The notes: a model not told the origin generated them from the letters alone. 64,000 nt of DNA from Cocos nucifera (GCA_006176705.1 QRFJ01005041.1:36416-100415), one strand, 5' to 3'; shown: positions 1 through 10,137, counted from the stretch's first letter. Program-made: numbers and translations.

Positions 1-400
1 TGAATAGTTGGGTTATCCAAAGCTTTTCTTGAGCCTGATCATTCGTCGGTTAGGTCCACTAAGTAGGTTCATGTTAATGGTTGGACCTAATCAAACCTTG
101 CAGAGATGGCCATAGCCAATTGAAAAGGCTCCAGGGGCAAAATTAATTATTAGATGTCACTTGGAAAAATAATTAGTTAAGAACCTACCATAGATATATA
201 TACAGGTTAGCTAGAGGTTTTCTCGAGCCCATATGCTATCTATGTGGATTCTAGTACTCACTAAAGAATTAAGGTAATTCCTTGAATTGGAGGTAAAGAC
301 TACCAATTCATATAAAATAGTGGAAGAACCTTTATACTAAAGTCCATGTCTTTAGGCCTAAATAATTCATGTACTAAAAGATTTGTTGTTCTCTTTTTAG
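1..400 (+). other. Untranslated leader of copia element A
   Basis: No open frame of note. The block 45-215 aligns by eye with 59337-59500, the leader between PBS and gag in A2. It ends in a pyrimidine-rich stretch followed by TAG at 398-400, directly before the gag-like reading. That looks like a splice acceptor and matches the acceptor-like signal just upstream of gag in Copia-1 and Copia-2. Confidence 0.6.
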
Positions 401-960
401 ATATATCTATTGGACATCACTCCATTTACTATTAGACGGTGATAAACTTGTTGGACTCAACTTTGATAACTGGTATAGAAAGTTGAAATTAGTTCTGGAG
501 CACGAAAGGATTTTGTATGTTATTATGGATCTTGGACCTGAAGAATCCATGCCCAATGCATAGATGAGGTTAGAGATACTTATCAGAAGTCGATCAATGA
601 CCAAGTCACAGTGTAGTTCATAATAAGGTTAGCTATGAATATTGAATGTAATAGTAAATTCAAGGATTCATAGCCTTAAAAAATACTTCAAGTGTTGAAG
701 TCCTAAGCGAAAAATTATTCCTTTAAGAAAGAAAATATCAATAAGGTGCAAGAGTTTTGTACTAGGGCATCTAAGCCCAATCAGATTAGGAAGTCCAAGG
801 CTGACCATTGTAAGGAAGAGTTTCTTGACCCAATAGGCATAACATGAGTAAAGAGTAAGGAATTGCTTATCAAGGATCTTATATGATAACATCTTATAAT
901 TTTTTTGTTTGTGATACAACTACCTGGGTATTGGATATTAGTAGTCCTATATATATTTAT
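401..960 (+). pseudogene. Copia A gag remnant
   Basis: Conceptual reading around 425-545 gives LVGLNFDNWYRKLKLVLEHE, the characteristic N-terminal copia Gag pattern (G-x-NF-x-W-x-x-x-L-x-x-VL). Several in-frame stops follow and the frame is not continuous; the usual ATG position just after 400 reads ATA. No intact CCHC zinc knuckle is visible. Gag would form the particle shell. The copy is dead and is recognised only by its position ahead of protease and integrase. Confidence 0.65.
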
Positions 961-1759
961 AATTCATTGCAAGGATTTTAGGTAAGTAGAAAGTTTAAAA
1001 ATGATGAGAGATCCTTGAACGTTGGGGATGGAAGTCAAGTTCCATTCTAGCTTTAGGAGTTGTTGAACTTATTTTCGATTCTAAGGTAATCATTTTGAGT
1101 GATTATCACTATTTTCCATCATTTATGATGAATGTGATCTCTGTTGGTCTTTTGGCCAAAGATGGTTATCATATTTTAATAAAGAATAATTATTATGATA
1201 TCATTATGAATGATGTTACAATAATGTATGGACAACAAAGAAATAGCATATACATTTTATCACAGCATGTAAGTATAATGTACATTTCGAACAAATACCC
1301 TAAACTAGATAATGTCACTAATGCCTTCTTTTGGTATTGTAGGCTTGGTCATATAAACAAGAATAGGATAAACAGGTTGGTTAAAGAGGGATTTCTCAAT
1401 GTCAATGATTGTGAATCATTGCTGACCTGTGAGTCTTATCTTCTGGGAAAGACGACTAAGTCATCTTTTATTAGAAAGGATGAGCAAGTCTTTGATATTC
1501 TAGGTCAAATACATAATGATGTATGTGGACCAATGAACACAAGTGCTAAAGAAGGGTATAACTATTTCATTATATTCATAGATGACCTATGTGGTATGGG
1601 TATATCTATCTTATAAAGAATAAATCTGAATCATTTGAAATATTCAAATAATTCTATAATGAAGTAGAGAAATAAGCTGGGAAGAGTATTAAAACTCTTT
1701 AGTCTGACCAAGGAGGAGAATACCTCTCTAATGAGTTTCTGACATATCTATAAGAGAAT
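915..1759 (+). pseudogene. Copia A protease remnant and integrase N-terminal half
   Basis: Near 925-955 the reading WVLDISSPI corresponds to the copia protease active-site region, with the catalytic D-S/T-G replaced by D-I-S. An open stretch at 1095-1616 (173 codons) holds the GAG-pre-integrase zinc-binding region (WYCRLGHINKNRINRL, then CESYLLGK) and the first integrase core Asp in IHNDVCGP. After a frameshift near 1610 the second core region reads SDQGGEYLS at about 1703-1730, running into the assembly gap. The integrase C-terminal half and the RT N-terminal half are missing. Confidence 0.8.
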
Positions 1760-2546
1760 NNNNNNNNNNNNNNNNNNNNNNNNNNNNNNNNNNNNNNNNN
1801 NNNNNNNNNNNNNNNNNNNNNNNNNNNNNNNNNNNNNNNNNNNNNNNNNNNNNNNNNNNNNNNNNNNNNNNNNNNNNNNNNNNNNNNNNNNNNNNNNNNN
1901 NNNNNNNNNNNNNNNNNNNNNNNNNNNNNNNNNNNNNNNNNNNNNNNNNNNNNNNNNNNNNNNNNNNNNNNNNNNNNNNNNNNNNNNNNNNNNNNNNNNN
2001 NNNNNNNNNNNNNNNNNNNNNNNNNNNNNNNNNNNNNNNNNNNNNNNNNNNNNNNNNNNNNNNNNNNNNNNNNNNNNNNNNNNNNNNNNNNNNNNNNNNN
2101 NNNNNNNNNNNNNNNNNNNNNNNNNNNNNNNNNNNNNNNNNNNNNNNNNNNNNNNNNNNNNNNNNNNNNNNNNNNNNNNNNNNNNNNNNNNNNNNNNNNN
2201 NNNNNNNNNNNNNNNNNNNNNNNNNNNNNNNNNNNNNNNNNNNNNNNNNNNNNNNNNNNNNNNNNNNNNNNNNNNNNNNNNNNNNNNNNNNNNNNNNNNN
2301 NNNNNNNNNNNNNNNNNNNNNNNNNNNNNNNNNNNNNNNNNNNNNNNNNNNNNNNNNNNNNNNNNNNNNNNNNNNNNNNNNNNNNNNNNNNNNNNNNNNN
2401 NNNNNNNNNNNNNNNNNNNNNNNNNNNNNNNNNNNNNNNNNNNNNNNNNNNNNNNNNNNNNNNNNNNNNNNNNNNNNNNNNNNNNNNNNNNNNNNNNNNN
2501 NNNNNNNNNNNNNNNNNNNNNNNNNNNNNNNNNNNNNNNNNNNNNN
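1760..2546. other. Assembly gap (787 N)
   Basis: All bases are N. On the left is copia integrase, on the right the inside of element G. What should lie between is about 1.2-1.3 kb of copia integrase/RT (judged from the same interval in Copia-2) plus the 5' LTR of G (960 bases if like the 3' LTR). So either the gap length is nominal or sequence has been deleted. Confidence 0.95.
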
Positions 2547-2559
2547 TCACCACAATGAA

Positions 2560-3465
2560 GGCCCCGTAGAATGAAGTTCGGCGTAAGTGAAGCCGAACTT
2601 TCCTTGGAAGCTCTCATCGCTCAGGTCAGGCCGAACTCCCCCATCTCGAGTATGTCATCACCAAAACCTCCTACAAGGAGTTCATAGGAGGCAGAGTGAA
2701 GTTGGGTGGCTAAAGCAAAGTCGACCTCCACCCCGAGCTCGTCGTCAAGGAAGTTCGGGTGGCGAAGGAAGAAGTTCCCCCACAGAAGGTTTTTCAGGGA
2801 GGCGGAATGAAGTTCGGCCGTGTCCAAAGATGCGGCATGAAGTTTGGCCATGTCTACGATCTCGAGGCTCATTGTCGAGAAAGCCCCGACAAAGAAGCAG
2901 GAAGTCCCACTGCGGAAGATCTCACAGGAAATCGGAATGAAGATTCAGAATGAAGTCCGGCAAGAGGAAAGCCGAGCTCCATGAAGCCCTCCCGCGGAAG
3001 CTTTCGCAGGAAAGTGGAGCAAAGTTCGGCATAAGTAAGGCCGAACTCCGCAGCTCCTCATCAGAATGAAGTTCGATGGAAGCAAGGCCGAACTTTCCTC
3101 AGAAGCTCATCATTAGAATGAAGTTCGGCACAAGTGAGGCCGAACTTCTCTTCAAAGCTCACCATCAAGTTCGGCGCAAACAAGGGCGGAATAAAGTTCT
3201 CCCGCGGAATGAAGTTTGGTATTTCACGAGACGACCGCCCCAGGAACGAAGTTCGGCTGCATTTACGGCTTCCATAGCACAAGGCCCGAACTTTTCGAGC
3301 TCGCTACGAAGGAATTCCCGTGGAAGGTTTCGCAAGTTTGGCCGCGTCCATAACCACCCCATCTCAAGAGAGGCCGAACTTCACCTCGAGATCGCCACCG
3401 AGGAAGCCTCGACAGAAGGATGCGAAGAAGCCCTCCTCCCGGAAGGTTCCGCAACTACGACCCGC
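2560..3465 (+). repeat. Irregular GCCGAAC/AAGTTCGGC repeats in the 5' internal part of G
   Basis: A roughly 45-60-base unit built from AAGTTCGGC, a short spacer, then GGCCGAACTTCC and GGAAGCTC recurs many times with heavy divergence (for example near 2572-2610, 3023-3060, 3068-3105, 3117-3155). Because AAGTTCGGC is close to the reverse complement of GCCGAACTT, the unit has dyad symmetry. The same GCCGAAC words recur in the U3 part of the LTR (7670-7910). Several open frames cross this block on both strands. They are by-products of a repeat without stops and I do not call them genes. Confidence 0.7.
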
Positions 3466-3469
3466 TCCT

Positions 3470-3990
3470 CTAACTCGAATCCTCAGCGAAGTTAAGAGCC
3501 AACCGCTAAGACCTGAAGGACTACGGCCCCCCCAAACGTGTGCGATCGAGGCAAGTAAAGCCCCTACCATCGCGACCACGGCCATGACACTGAGGAATAC
3601 GTTCAGCTCCAAGACGAGATTGAAGAGATCGTCAAAAAGGGGCGACGGGATAAATTCCTCCAACGTCAGTCTGAAGCAGGAGAAGATCGGCTAAAGGCGC
3701 TGCCGTAACTAGAAAAGAAAAGAAGGTCGGCCGCCTCGCGGCGTCATCAACGCCACCCCAGGGAGGAGCTAGGAGCTAGCTACATCGGTGATTGTCGTCC
3801 CCCAGCGACAAAGTCAAGAGAAGCATGTTCCAAATTAAGAAGGCTGACATGAGATAGAGGAGGTCGTCTGGACGAAACTTACTGCCCGAGGGAACTCCGA
3901 GGAACAACACCCCAACAACCCTCGAACGAAAATGTGCTGCGATCAGCTTCTCCTCGGTAAAACTCTCCCCTCTCAATAAAATCATTTCTG
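3470..3990 (+). pseudogene. Tat-type gypsy gag C-terminus and protease linker remnant
   Basis: In the frame starting at 3565 the reading YHRDHGHDTEEYVQLQ, followed by DEIEEIVKKGRRDKFL, is the conserved region around the CCHC knuckle at the end of Gag in plant Tat-lineage gypsy elements. The expected cysteines are lost. The frame closes with a stop at 3706-3708. Next comes a reading GRPPRGVINATP, typical of the linker between Gag and protease, then scattered protease-like words to about 3990 where the tandem repeats begin. No pol follows. The lineage call rests on this motif alone. Confidence 0.65.
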
Positions 3991-4024
3991 GATGCGAAAA
4001 CTATGCGATGACAGGGAAGAAGCA

Positions 4025-5570
4025 GTCAGCCGCATAAGGAACAGGAGGAGAACCTCATCCTAGCACGAGCAAAGTCAAAGGCCCCATCGACGAAGGACGG
4101 GATGGGGGGAGAGGCAAGGACGACGGTCCTCATGTGCCCCCACAGTCGGCTAGGAACAGGAGGAGAACCTCGTCCTAGCGCGAGCAAAGTCGAAGGCCCC
4201 ATCCACGAAAGGACGGGATGGGGGGAGAGGCGAGGACGACGGTCCTCATGTGCCCCCACAGTCGGCTAGGAACAGGAGGAGAACCTCGTCCTAGCGCGAG
4301 CAAAGTCGAAGGCCCCATCCACAAAGGATGGGATGGGGGGAGAGCGAGGACGACGGTCCTCATGTGCCCCCACAATCGGCTAGGAATAGGAGGAGAACCT
4401 CATCCTAGCGTGAGCAAAGTCGAAGGCCCCATCCATAAAGGACGGGATGGGGGGAGAAGGCGACGGACGACGGTCCCATGTGCCCCCACAGCCCATTGAG
4501 GAACAGGAGGAGAACCTCGTCCTAACGTGAGCAAAGTCGAAGGCCCCGTCCACAAAGGACGAGGATGGGGGGAGAGGCGAGGACGACGGTCCCCATGTGC
4601 CCCCACAGCCCATTAGGAAACAGGAGGAGAACCTCGTCCTAACGTGAGCAAAGTCGAAGGCCCCGTCCATAAAGGATGAGATGGGGGAGAGGCGAGGACG
4701 ACGGTCGCCATGTGCCCCCACAGTCCGTTGGGAACAGGAGGAGAACCTCGTCCTAATGCGAGCAAGGTCGAAGGCCTCGTTCACCTAAAACGAGATGGGG
4801 AGAGGCGAGGACGACGGTCCCCATGTGCCCCCACAGCCCATTAGGAACAGAAGGGGAACCTCGTCCTAACGTGAGCAAAGTCGAAGGCCCCATCCACAAA
4901 GGACGAGATGGGGGGAGAGGCGAGGACGACGGTCCCCATGTGCCCCCACAGCCCATTGGGAACAGGAGGAGAACCTCATCCTAACGTGAGCAAAGTCGAA
5001 GGCCCCATCCATAAAGGACGAGATGGGGGAGAGGCGAGGACGACGGTCCCCATGTGCCCCCACAGCCCGTTGGGAATAGGAGGAGAACCTCATCCTAGCA
5101 TGAGCAAAGTCGAAGGCCCCATCCATAAAGGACGGGATGGGGGAGAGGCGAGGACGATGGTCCCCAAGTGCCCCCACAGCCCGTTGGGAACAGGAGGAGA
5201 ACCTTATCCTAACGTGAGCAAAGTCAAAGGCCCCCATCCACAAAGGACGAGATGGAGGGAGAGGCGAGGACGACGGTCCCCATGTGCCCCCACATACCCG
5301 TTGGGAACAGGAGGAGAACCTCGTCCTAAGGTGAGCAAAGTCGAAGGCCCCATCCACAAAGGACGAGATGGGGGGAGAGGCGAGGACGACGATTCCCATG
5401 TGCCCCCACAGTCCGTTGGGAACAGGAGGAGAACCTCATCCTAATGCGAGCAAGGTCGAAGGCCTCGTTCACCTAAAATGAGATGGGGGAGAGGCGAGGA
5501 CGACGGTCCCCATGTGCCCCCACAGCCCATTAGGAACAGAAGGGGAACCCCATCCTGATGTGAGCAAGAC
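4025..5570 (+). repeat. Tandem array, about 115-base unit, about 13-14 copies
   Basis: The word AGGAACAGGAGGAGAACCTC or a one-base variant recurs at about 4037, 4152, 4268, 4382, 4499, 4615, 4730, 4843, 4958, 5072, 5186, 5303, 5418 and 5532, a spacing of 113-117 bases. Each unit also contains GCAAAGTCGAAGGCCCC, GATGGGGGGAGAGGCGAGG and CATGTGCCCCCACAG. Units are highly similar, as expected of recent amplification by unequal exchange. Long open frames cross both strands because unit length and composition avoid stops; none looks like a protein. Confidence 0.95.
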
Positions 5571-5584
5571 TCGAGACCGAGCCT

Positions 5585-7250
5585 CAAAGACTACGGCAAG
5601 CCTCGACTGCATGAGATAAGTTCTCCCCCGAGCGCGCACTTCGGCTTTAGGAGATAAGATCTCCCCCGATCGCGCGGTTTCACTTCGGCTGCAGGAGATA
5701 AGATCTCCCCCGAGCGTGCGGTTTCACCTCGACTGCAGGAGATAAGATCTCCCCCGAGGGAGGCTCGATCGCAGGAGATAAGATCTCCCCTGAGCGCGTA
5801 CTTCGACCTCAGCTCGGCCATAGGAGATAAGATCTCCCTGAGAGAAGCTCGGCCATAGGAGATAAGATCTCCCCCGAGTGCGCACTTCGACCTCAGCTCG
5901 TCACAGGAGATAAGATCTCCCCCAAGAGAAGCTTGGCTGCAGGAGATAAGATCTCCCCGAGCGCGCACTTCGACTGTAGGAGATAAGATCTCCCCTGAGT
6001 GAAGCTCGGATGCAGGAGATAAGATCTCTCCCGAGCGATCGAGCCAACCTCGGTCAGGAACAGGAGGAGAACCTCGTCCTAACGCGAGCACCAACCTCAG
6101 CTAGAGATAAGATCTCTCCGAGCGATCGAATCAACCTCGGCTAGAGATAAGATCTCTTCGAGCGACCGTGAACAACCTCGATTAGGAACAGGAGGGGAAC
6201 CTCATCCTAACGCGAGCACCAACCTCGGCTAGAGATAAGATCTCTTCTGAGCAACAACCTCGGCTAGAGATAAGATCTCTCCCGAGCGACCGAGCCTCGG
6301 TTAGGAATAGGAGGAGAACCTCATCCTAACGTGAGCAATAACCTCGGCTAGAGATAAGATCTCTCCCGAGCGAATCGTAGACAACCTCGGCTAGAGATAA
6401 GATCTCTCCCGAGCGACGAATCAACCTCGGCTAGAGATAAGATCTCTCCCGAGCGACCGTGAACAACCTCGGTTAGGAACAGGAGGAGAACCTCATCCTA
6501 ACACGAGCACCAACCTCGGCTAGAGATAAGATCTCTCCCGAGCGATCGTAGACAACCTCGGCTTGAGATAAGATCTCTCCCGAGCGATCGAATCAACCTC
6601 GACTAGAGATAAGATCTCTCCCGAGCGACCGTGAACAACCTCGGTTAGGAACAGGAGGAGAACCTCGTCCTAACATGAGCACCAACCTCGGCTAGAGATA
6701 AGATCTCTCTCGAGCGACCGCGAATAGCCTCGGTTGGAATAGGAGGAGAACCTCATCCTAACGCAAGCAACAACCTCGGCTAGAGATAAGATCTCTCCCG
6801 AGCGATCGAGCCTCGGTTAGGAACAGGAGGAGAACCTCGTCCTAACGTGAGCAACAACCTCGATTAGAGATAAGATCTCTCCCGAGCGACCGTAGACAAC
6901 CTCGGCTAGAGATAAGATCTCTCCCGAGCGACCGAGCCAACCTCGGTTAGGAACAGGAGGAGAACCTCATCCTAATGCGAGCACCAACCTCGACTGTAGG
7001 AGATAAGATCTCCTCCGAGCGCGCACTTTGGCTGGAGGAGATAAGATCTCCCCTGAGCGTGCACTTTGACCTCGGCTGTAGGAGATAAGATCTCCCCCGA
7101 GGGAAGCTTGGCTACTGGAGATGAGACCTCCCCCGAGCAACTTCAGCTATGAATCAGATCTCCCTCGAGAAACTGGGCTAACCTCGACAGTAGGAGATGA
7201 GATCTCCCTCGAGCGCCCGCATCGACTCCGGCTAGGGATAAGGTCCTCGG
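5585..7250 (+). repeat. Interspersed tandem array built on GAGATAAGATCTC, with a higher-order unit
   Basis: The near-palindromic word GAGATAAGATCTC recurs close to 28 times. At 5605-6030 and 6985-7240 it lies in a roughly 35-60-base unit with GAGCGCGCACTTCGGCTG. At 6090-6950 it lies in a roughly 43-base unit CAACCTCGGCTAGAGATAAG with CTCTCCCGAGCGACCG. The first sub-block of the 115-base array (AACAGGAGGAGAACCTC) is inserted at about 6056, 6184, 6302, 6474, 6645, 6736, 6818 and 6950, with gaps near multiples of 43. The array lies between the gag remnant and the polypurine tract, a place where plant Tat elements are known to carry tandem repeats. Confidence 0.9.
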
Positions 7251-7580
7251 ATAGATGTAAGGCCCGCGACGACCTCGGCCAGGGAGCTTCAACATCGACC
7301 TCGGCTAGAGAAAGCTATCATGTCAACCTCGGCCAGAGAGCTTCAACATCAGCTTCATCAACTTTGGCTGGAAACGAGTTCCATTTCAACTCCAAAACAT
7401 CGACTGAAGATGAGGTCTCCCCCAAGCCTCAGCCTCAACTTCAGCGTCAACATTGGCTGGAGATGAGACCTCCCCCGAGCTTCAGCTGCAACAAATGCGG
7501 AGCCTGGAAGAAGACTTCGGCAGTCGCCTGTTTTGGTACTCCCTTTCTTCAATTTTTGAACTCGAAAGTGGGGGGGCTAC
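7251..7580 (+). other. Degenerate end of the G array and polypurine tract
   Basis: Diverged remnants of the CCTCGGCTAGAG and GAGATGAG words continue to about 7500. The polypurine tract GAAAGTGGGGGGG lies at 7564-7576, four bases before the LTR, and would prime plus-strand DNA synthesis. No gene is seen; the open frame at 7121-7921 runs from repeat through the tract into the LTR and is not a protein. Confidence 0.75.
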
Positions 7581-8043
7581 TGTTGGGGATAAATCCCGCT
7601 CCTGCCGAAGCCCGGCCCGACGCTCAGCATAATGTAACCAGTAGCCACAGAAGAGCTCCGGCAGACGGGCTTCAACCGAACTCCCAGCGGTCGAGCTTCT
7701 TCCAGCAGGCCGAACTAGTCAGCTTCCAAGCTTCTTCCGGACTCCCAGCGTCGAGACCGAACTTCCTGGGTGGCCGAACTCCTTCAGACTCCCCACGACC
7801 GAACTCCTTCAGTCGGTCGGACTGCCTAGCGGCCGAACTCCCCAGTGTCCAGGCTTCGGGCCGAACACCCACCGTCGGCCGAACTTCCTGGCGGCCGAGC
7901 TCCTTGGACTCCAAGCGGTAGGATGGAGACGGACTCCTCCCAGACGCCCATTCCACCATCCGAGCTCCTCCCGAGTTTCCCCTTCAGCCGAACTCTGTTA
8001 CAAGTCCGAACTCCTCTGGACGAACTATCGCCTGCAACAAGAC

Positions 8044-8240
8044 CGGACGATGCCTTCCTCTCCGTACCGGACTCCATGCGGCCCACGACTCGCCAGTATG
8101 GCTCCCACGATCTGTCGGACGATGCCTTCCTCTCCGTACCGAACTTCATGCGGCCCACGACGTGCCAGTATGGCTCCCACGATCCACCGGACGATGCCAT
8201 CCTCTCCGTACCGAACTCCACACTGACCAACGACTCTCTG
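8044..8240 (+). repeat. 72-base tandem repeat in U3 of the G LTR, about 2.7 copies
   Basis: CGGACGATGCC starts at 8044, 8116 and 8188, exactly 72 bases apart. Each unit continues with CTCTCCGTACCG and, in the first two, GTATGGCTCCCACGAT. The array ends about 40 bases upstream of the TATA box. Repeats in that position often act as transcriptional enhancers in LTRs; that role is inferred here. Confidence 0.9.
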
Positions 8241-8277
8241 CCAGACGGCATGGCCGTCACCATCAACTAAGCTCCGC

Positions 8278-8285
8278 TATAAAAG
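8278..8285 (+). promoter_or_regulatory. TATA box of the G LTR (TATAAAAG)
   Basis: TATAAAAG lies within the LTR downstream of the 72-base repeats and about 255 bases from the LTR end, a normal place for the U3/R promoter of a plant LTR element. Confidence 0.6.
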
Positions 8286-8540
8286 GACCCCTCCAGATAC
8301 GCCATGGTTAAGCTCTCTGAACTCTCGAGTCTCTAAGCTCTCGTCCTCATCTCTAAGCTCCGAAACTCATTCCGAGCACTCCATTACTGTTGGCCGAAAA
8401 CTGACTTGACCATCAGAGGGTCCTGCCAGAGCCACCCCCCCACCGGTTCCGGATGGGACTTCGTTTTGCAGGTCCCCGACAGCGACCTCAGCGGCCTCGA
8501 CTCCGGCGACCTCCGGTGAAGACGGATTTCTGCACCAACA

Positions 8541-9480
8541 GATTCTATAGTAGTATTTTTTGTATTATATATGAATGACATTCTCTTAATCCAAAATGAT
8601 GTCCCAGCGTTATAGGGAATAAAAGTTTGGCTGTCATTATAGTTCTCCATGAAGGACTTAGGAGAAGCATATTACATCCTAGCAATGAAGATCTGTAAGG
8701 ATAGATCTAAGAGATTGCTTGGATTATTCCAGTCCACATATATTAATACTATGTTGAAACGATTTAGTATGAAAAATTTTAAGAAAGGCTATCTTTCGAT
8801 AGGCCATAAAATTTTTCTCTCAAAGAACGATTGTTCGACAACACCTCAAGAGAGAGAGAGTATATGAATAGGATTACATATACCTCGATCATGGGATCCA
8901 TCATGTACGTCGTGATATGCACACGATCAGATGTAGCATACTTAATAGGAATAGTGAGTAAATACCAATTTGATCTAGAGGAGAATCACTAGAAGGTTGT
9001 AAAAATAATACTTAAATATTTGAGAAATACTAAGAACCAGTAGTTGGTTTATGAAAAGTCATATTTAATACTTGTAGGATTTACAGACTTTAATTTTTAG
9101 TCTGATTATGACAATAGCAATAGCATGTTGGAATATGTGTTTACCCTAAATGGTAGAGTGATCTACTAAAAAAGTTTCAAGCAGCATATGGTGGCCAACT
9201 GAATTTGCGAGGTAGAATATATCGCAGTATCTGATGCTGCAAAGGAAGCTATATTATTACAGAAATCCATCGACGAGTTAGAAGTAGCATCCTTCATTGA
9301 TACTCTAGTTATGCTCTATTGTTATAGCTTTGGAGCCATAGCTCAAGCTAAGAAATCAAAGTCTCATCATCATACCAAACATATTCTGTGCCACTGCTAC
9401 CTTGTTCAAAAAATCATGGATTAAGATGACGTCGAGCTTCAAAAGATCGATGTATTAAAAATTATTTTTCAAAGCCAATC
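8541..9480 (+). pseudogene. Copia A reverse transcriptase C-terminal half and RNase H
   Basis: Just after the G LTR the reading VLYMNDILL gives the RT active-site strand with the usual Y-V/M-D-D altered to Y-M-N-D. FSMKDLGEAYYILAMKI and the conserved thumb region follow. An open stretch covers 8649-8867, then stops and shifts. RNase H words VEYIAVSDAAKEA near 9208-9246 carry the conserved acidic region. The N-terminal half of RT is missing (gap). The copy is dead. Confidence 0.85.
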
Positions 9481-9741
9481 GTCAGCATGTTGATGTTTAA
9501 GCTAAATTTATAAATTATATATGATTTATTATAAATAAAAAGTTTATTTTGGCTTATTCATCATAAGTTGTGCATTTTTTTTTAAGAACTTCTGTATTGT
9601 GATGAAGTCCTTAGGACTACTTAGAATCAATAAAGAAGGATTTATCATTAAGTCCTTAAATCTGTTCGTGACCAAATGATATGTTATTATCTAGGATGAC
9701 AATATTTATCGAGTGTAAGTCATTGTGTGTCATATGGGTTG
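9481..9741 (+). repeat. Copia A: end of internal region and start of 3' LTR
   Basis: No gene. The stretch matches 62040-62310 of the right-hand A-type copy (for example GATGAAGTCCTTAGGACT here, GGTGAAGTCCTTAAGACT there, and both GATGACAATATTTATCGAGT). I could not fix the LTR start base, because the homology runs through it and no clean polypurine tract is visible. The LTR is cut at 9741 by Athila. Confidence 0.6.
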
Positions 9742-9746
9742 GTTGT
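9742..9746. repeat. Target-site duplication GTTGT, left copy (partner 55763-55767)
   Basis: The five bases GTTGT lie immediately left of TGATC, the end of the Athila LTR, and again immediately right of the other LTR at 55763-55767. The flanks continue one A-type LTR when compared with 62290-62345. Confidence 0.8.
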
Positions 9747-10137
9747 TGATCGTTATCGTAGATAGTCAAAAATAAAACCTAACTCAAACTATATAGATAG
9801 GATGAGTCGGGATTATATCCTTAGGGATCTATTAATTGCATTTAAATAATTTAGATTTAAATTAAAAATAGAATAAACATTAATTAAAAGACTACTTGAA
9901 TTAATTAGAAAGCAAGTAAATAAGAAAATTAATTAAAAATTGAAAGTAAATATGGAGATGGATTCTCAGCATCTCAAGTGCTCTCTTATTTGATTACTGG
10001 TATGCTTTTTAATATATTTTAATTGATATTTAATCAATAAAGATATAGTCTATCCTAGAAAGTATAGCCTGTACCTTTAGATCATAGCCCATTCCTTAAT
10101 GTTATAGACGAGTCAAAATTAAATTAGATATAATAAT
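9747..10137 (-). repeat. Athila 3' LTR, truncated
   Basis: 391 bases alignable with the left part of 54314-55762 (shared words AAAATAAAACCTAACTCAAAC, GTAAATATGGAGATGGATTC and TTAAATTAGATATAATA). The similarity stops at about 10137, where integrase coding sequence begins. The U3-proximal 1 kb of this LTR and the 3' end of the internal region are therefore deleted. Confidence 0.8.

Larger units (their letters stand above)
2547..8540 (+). mobile_element. Element G: Tat-type Ty3/gypsy LTR element, 5' end in gap, no pol
   Basis: A GC-rich block, sharply different from its AT-rich neighbours. It holds a repeat-rich 5' internal region, a gag/protease remnant (3470-3990), long tandem repeats (4025-7250), a polypurine tract at 7564-7576 and a complete 3' LTR (7581-8540). 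Immediately after 8540 copia A resumes within RT, so G is an insertion into A. No reverse transcriptase, RNase H or integrase is recognisable anywhere in its roughly 5 kb of internal sequence, so this copy is a non-autonomous or internally deleted derivative. The 5' LTR and the left target duplication are hidden by the gap. Confidence 0.8.
7581..8540 (+). repeat. 3' LTR of element G
   Basis: 960 bases starting TGTTGG and ending CCAACA, a perfect six-base terminal inverted repeat. It is preceded by a polypurine tract and followed immediately by copia RT sequence. Inside are many GCCGAAC(T/A) words (7670-7910), a 72-base tandem repeat (8044-8240) and a TATA box at 8278. The second LTR is not visible, so the age of the insertion cannot be judged. 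Confidence 0.88.
1..9741 (+). mobile_element. Copia element A, left part (Ty1/copia, truncated by window edge, interrupted by element G)
   Basis: Degraded Ty1/copia element read on the + strand: leader, gag remnant, protease remnant, integrase, then (after element G and the assembly gap) reverse transcriptase, RNase H and the start of the 3' LTR. The domain order is that of Ty1/copia. Many frameshifts and stops make it non-functional. Its 3' LTR is cut at 9741 by the Athila element and resumes at 55768. The leader at 1-200 matches the leader at about 59330-59500 of the A2 region, so the window begins roughly 1.3 kb into the internal region. Confidence 0.85.

Noticed and set aside
1699..2617. 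Two long - strand open frames
   Set aside because: Consist almost wholly of unknown residues from the assembly gap.
2587..3694. Overlapping open frames of 60-140 codons on both strands
   Set aside because: They follow the GCCGAAC repeats in every frame and show no protein pattern except the short gag remnant reported separately.
4026..6094. Open frames of up to 178 codons on both strands with repeated peptides
   Set aside because: Direct by-products of the 115-base and GAGATAAGATCTC arrays; the peptide repeats simply mirror the DNA repeat.
6090..6980. Regularly spaced short repeats resembling a CRISPR array
   Set aside because: Plant retrotransposon context, spacers that are themselves repeated, and no cas genes.
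7121..7921. 266-codon open frame
   Set aside because: Runs from tandem repeat through the polypurine tract into the LTR of G; no domain.
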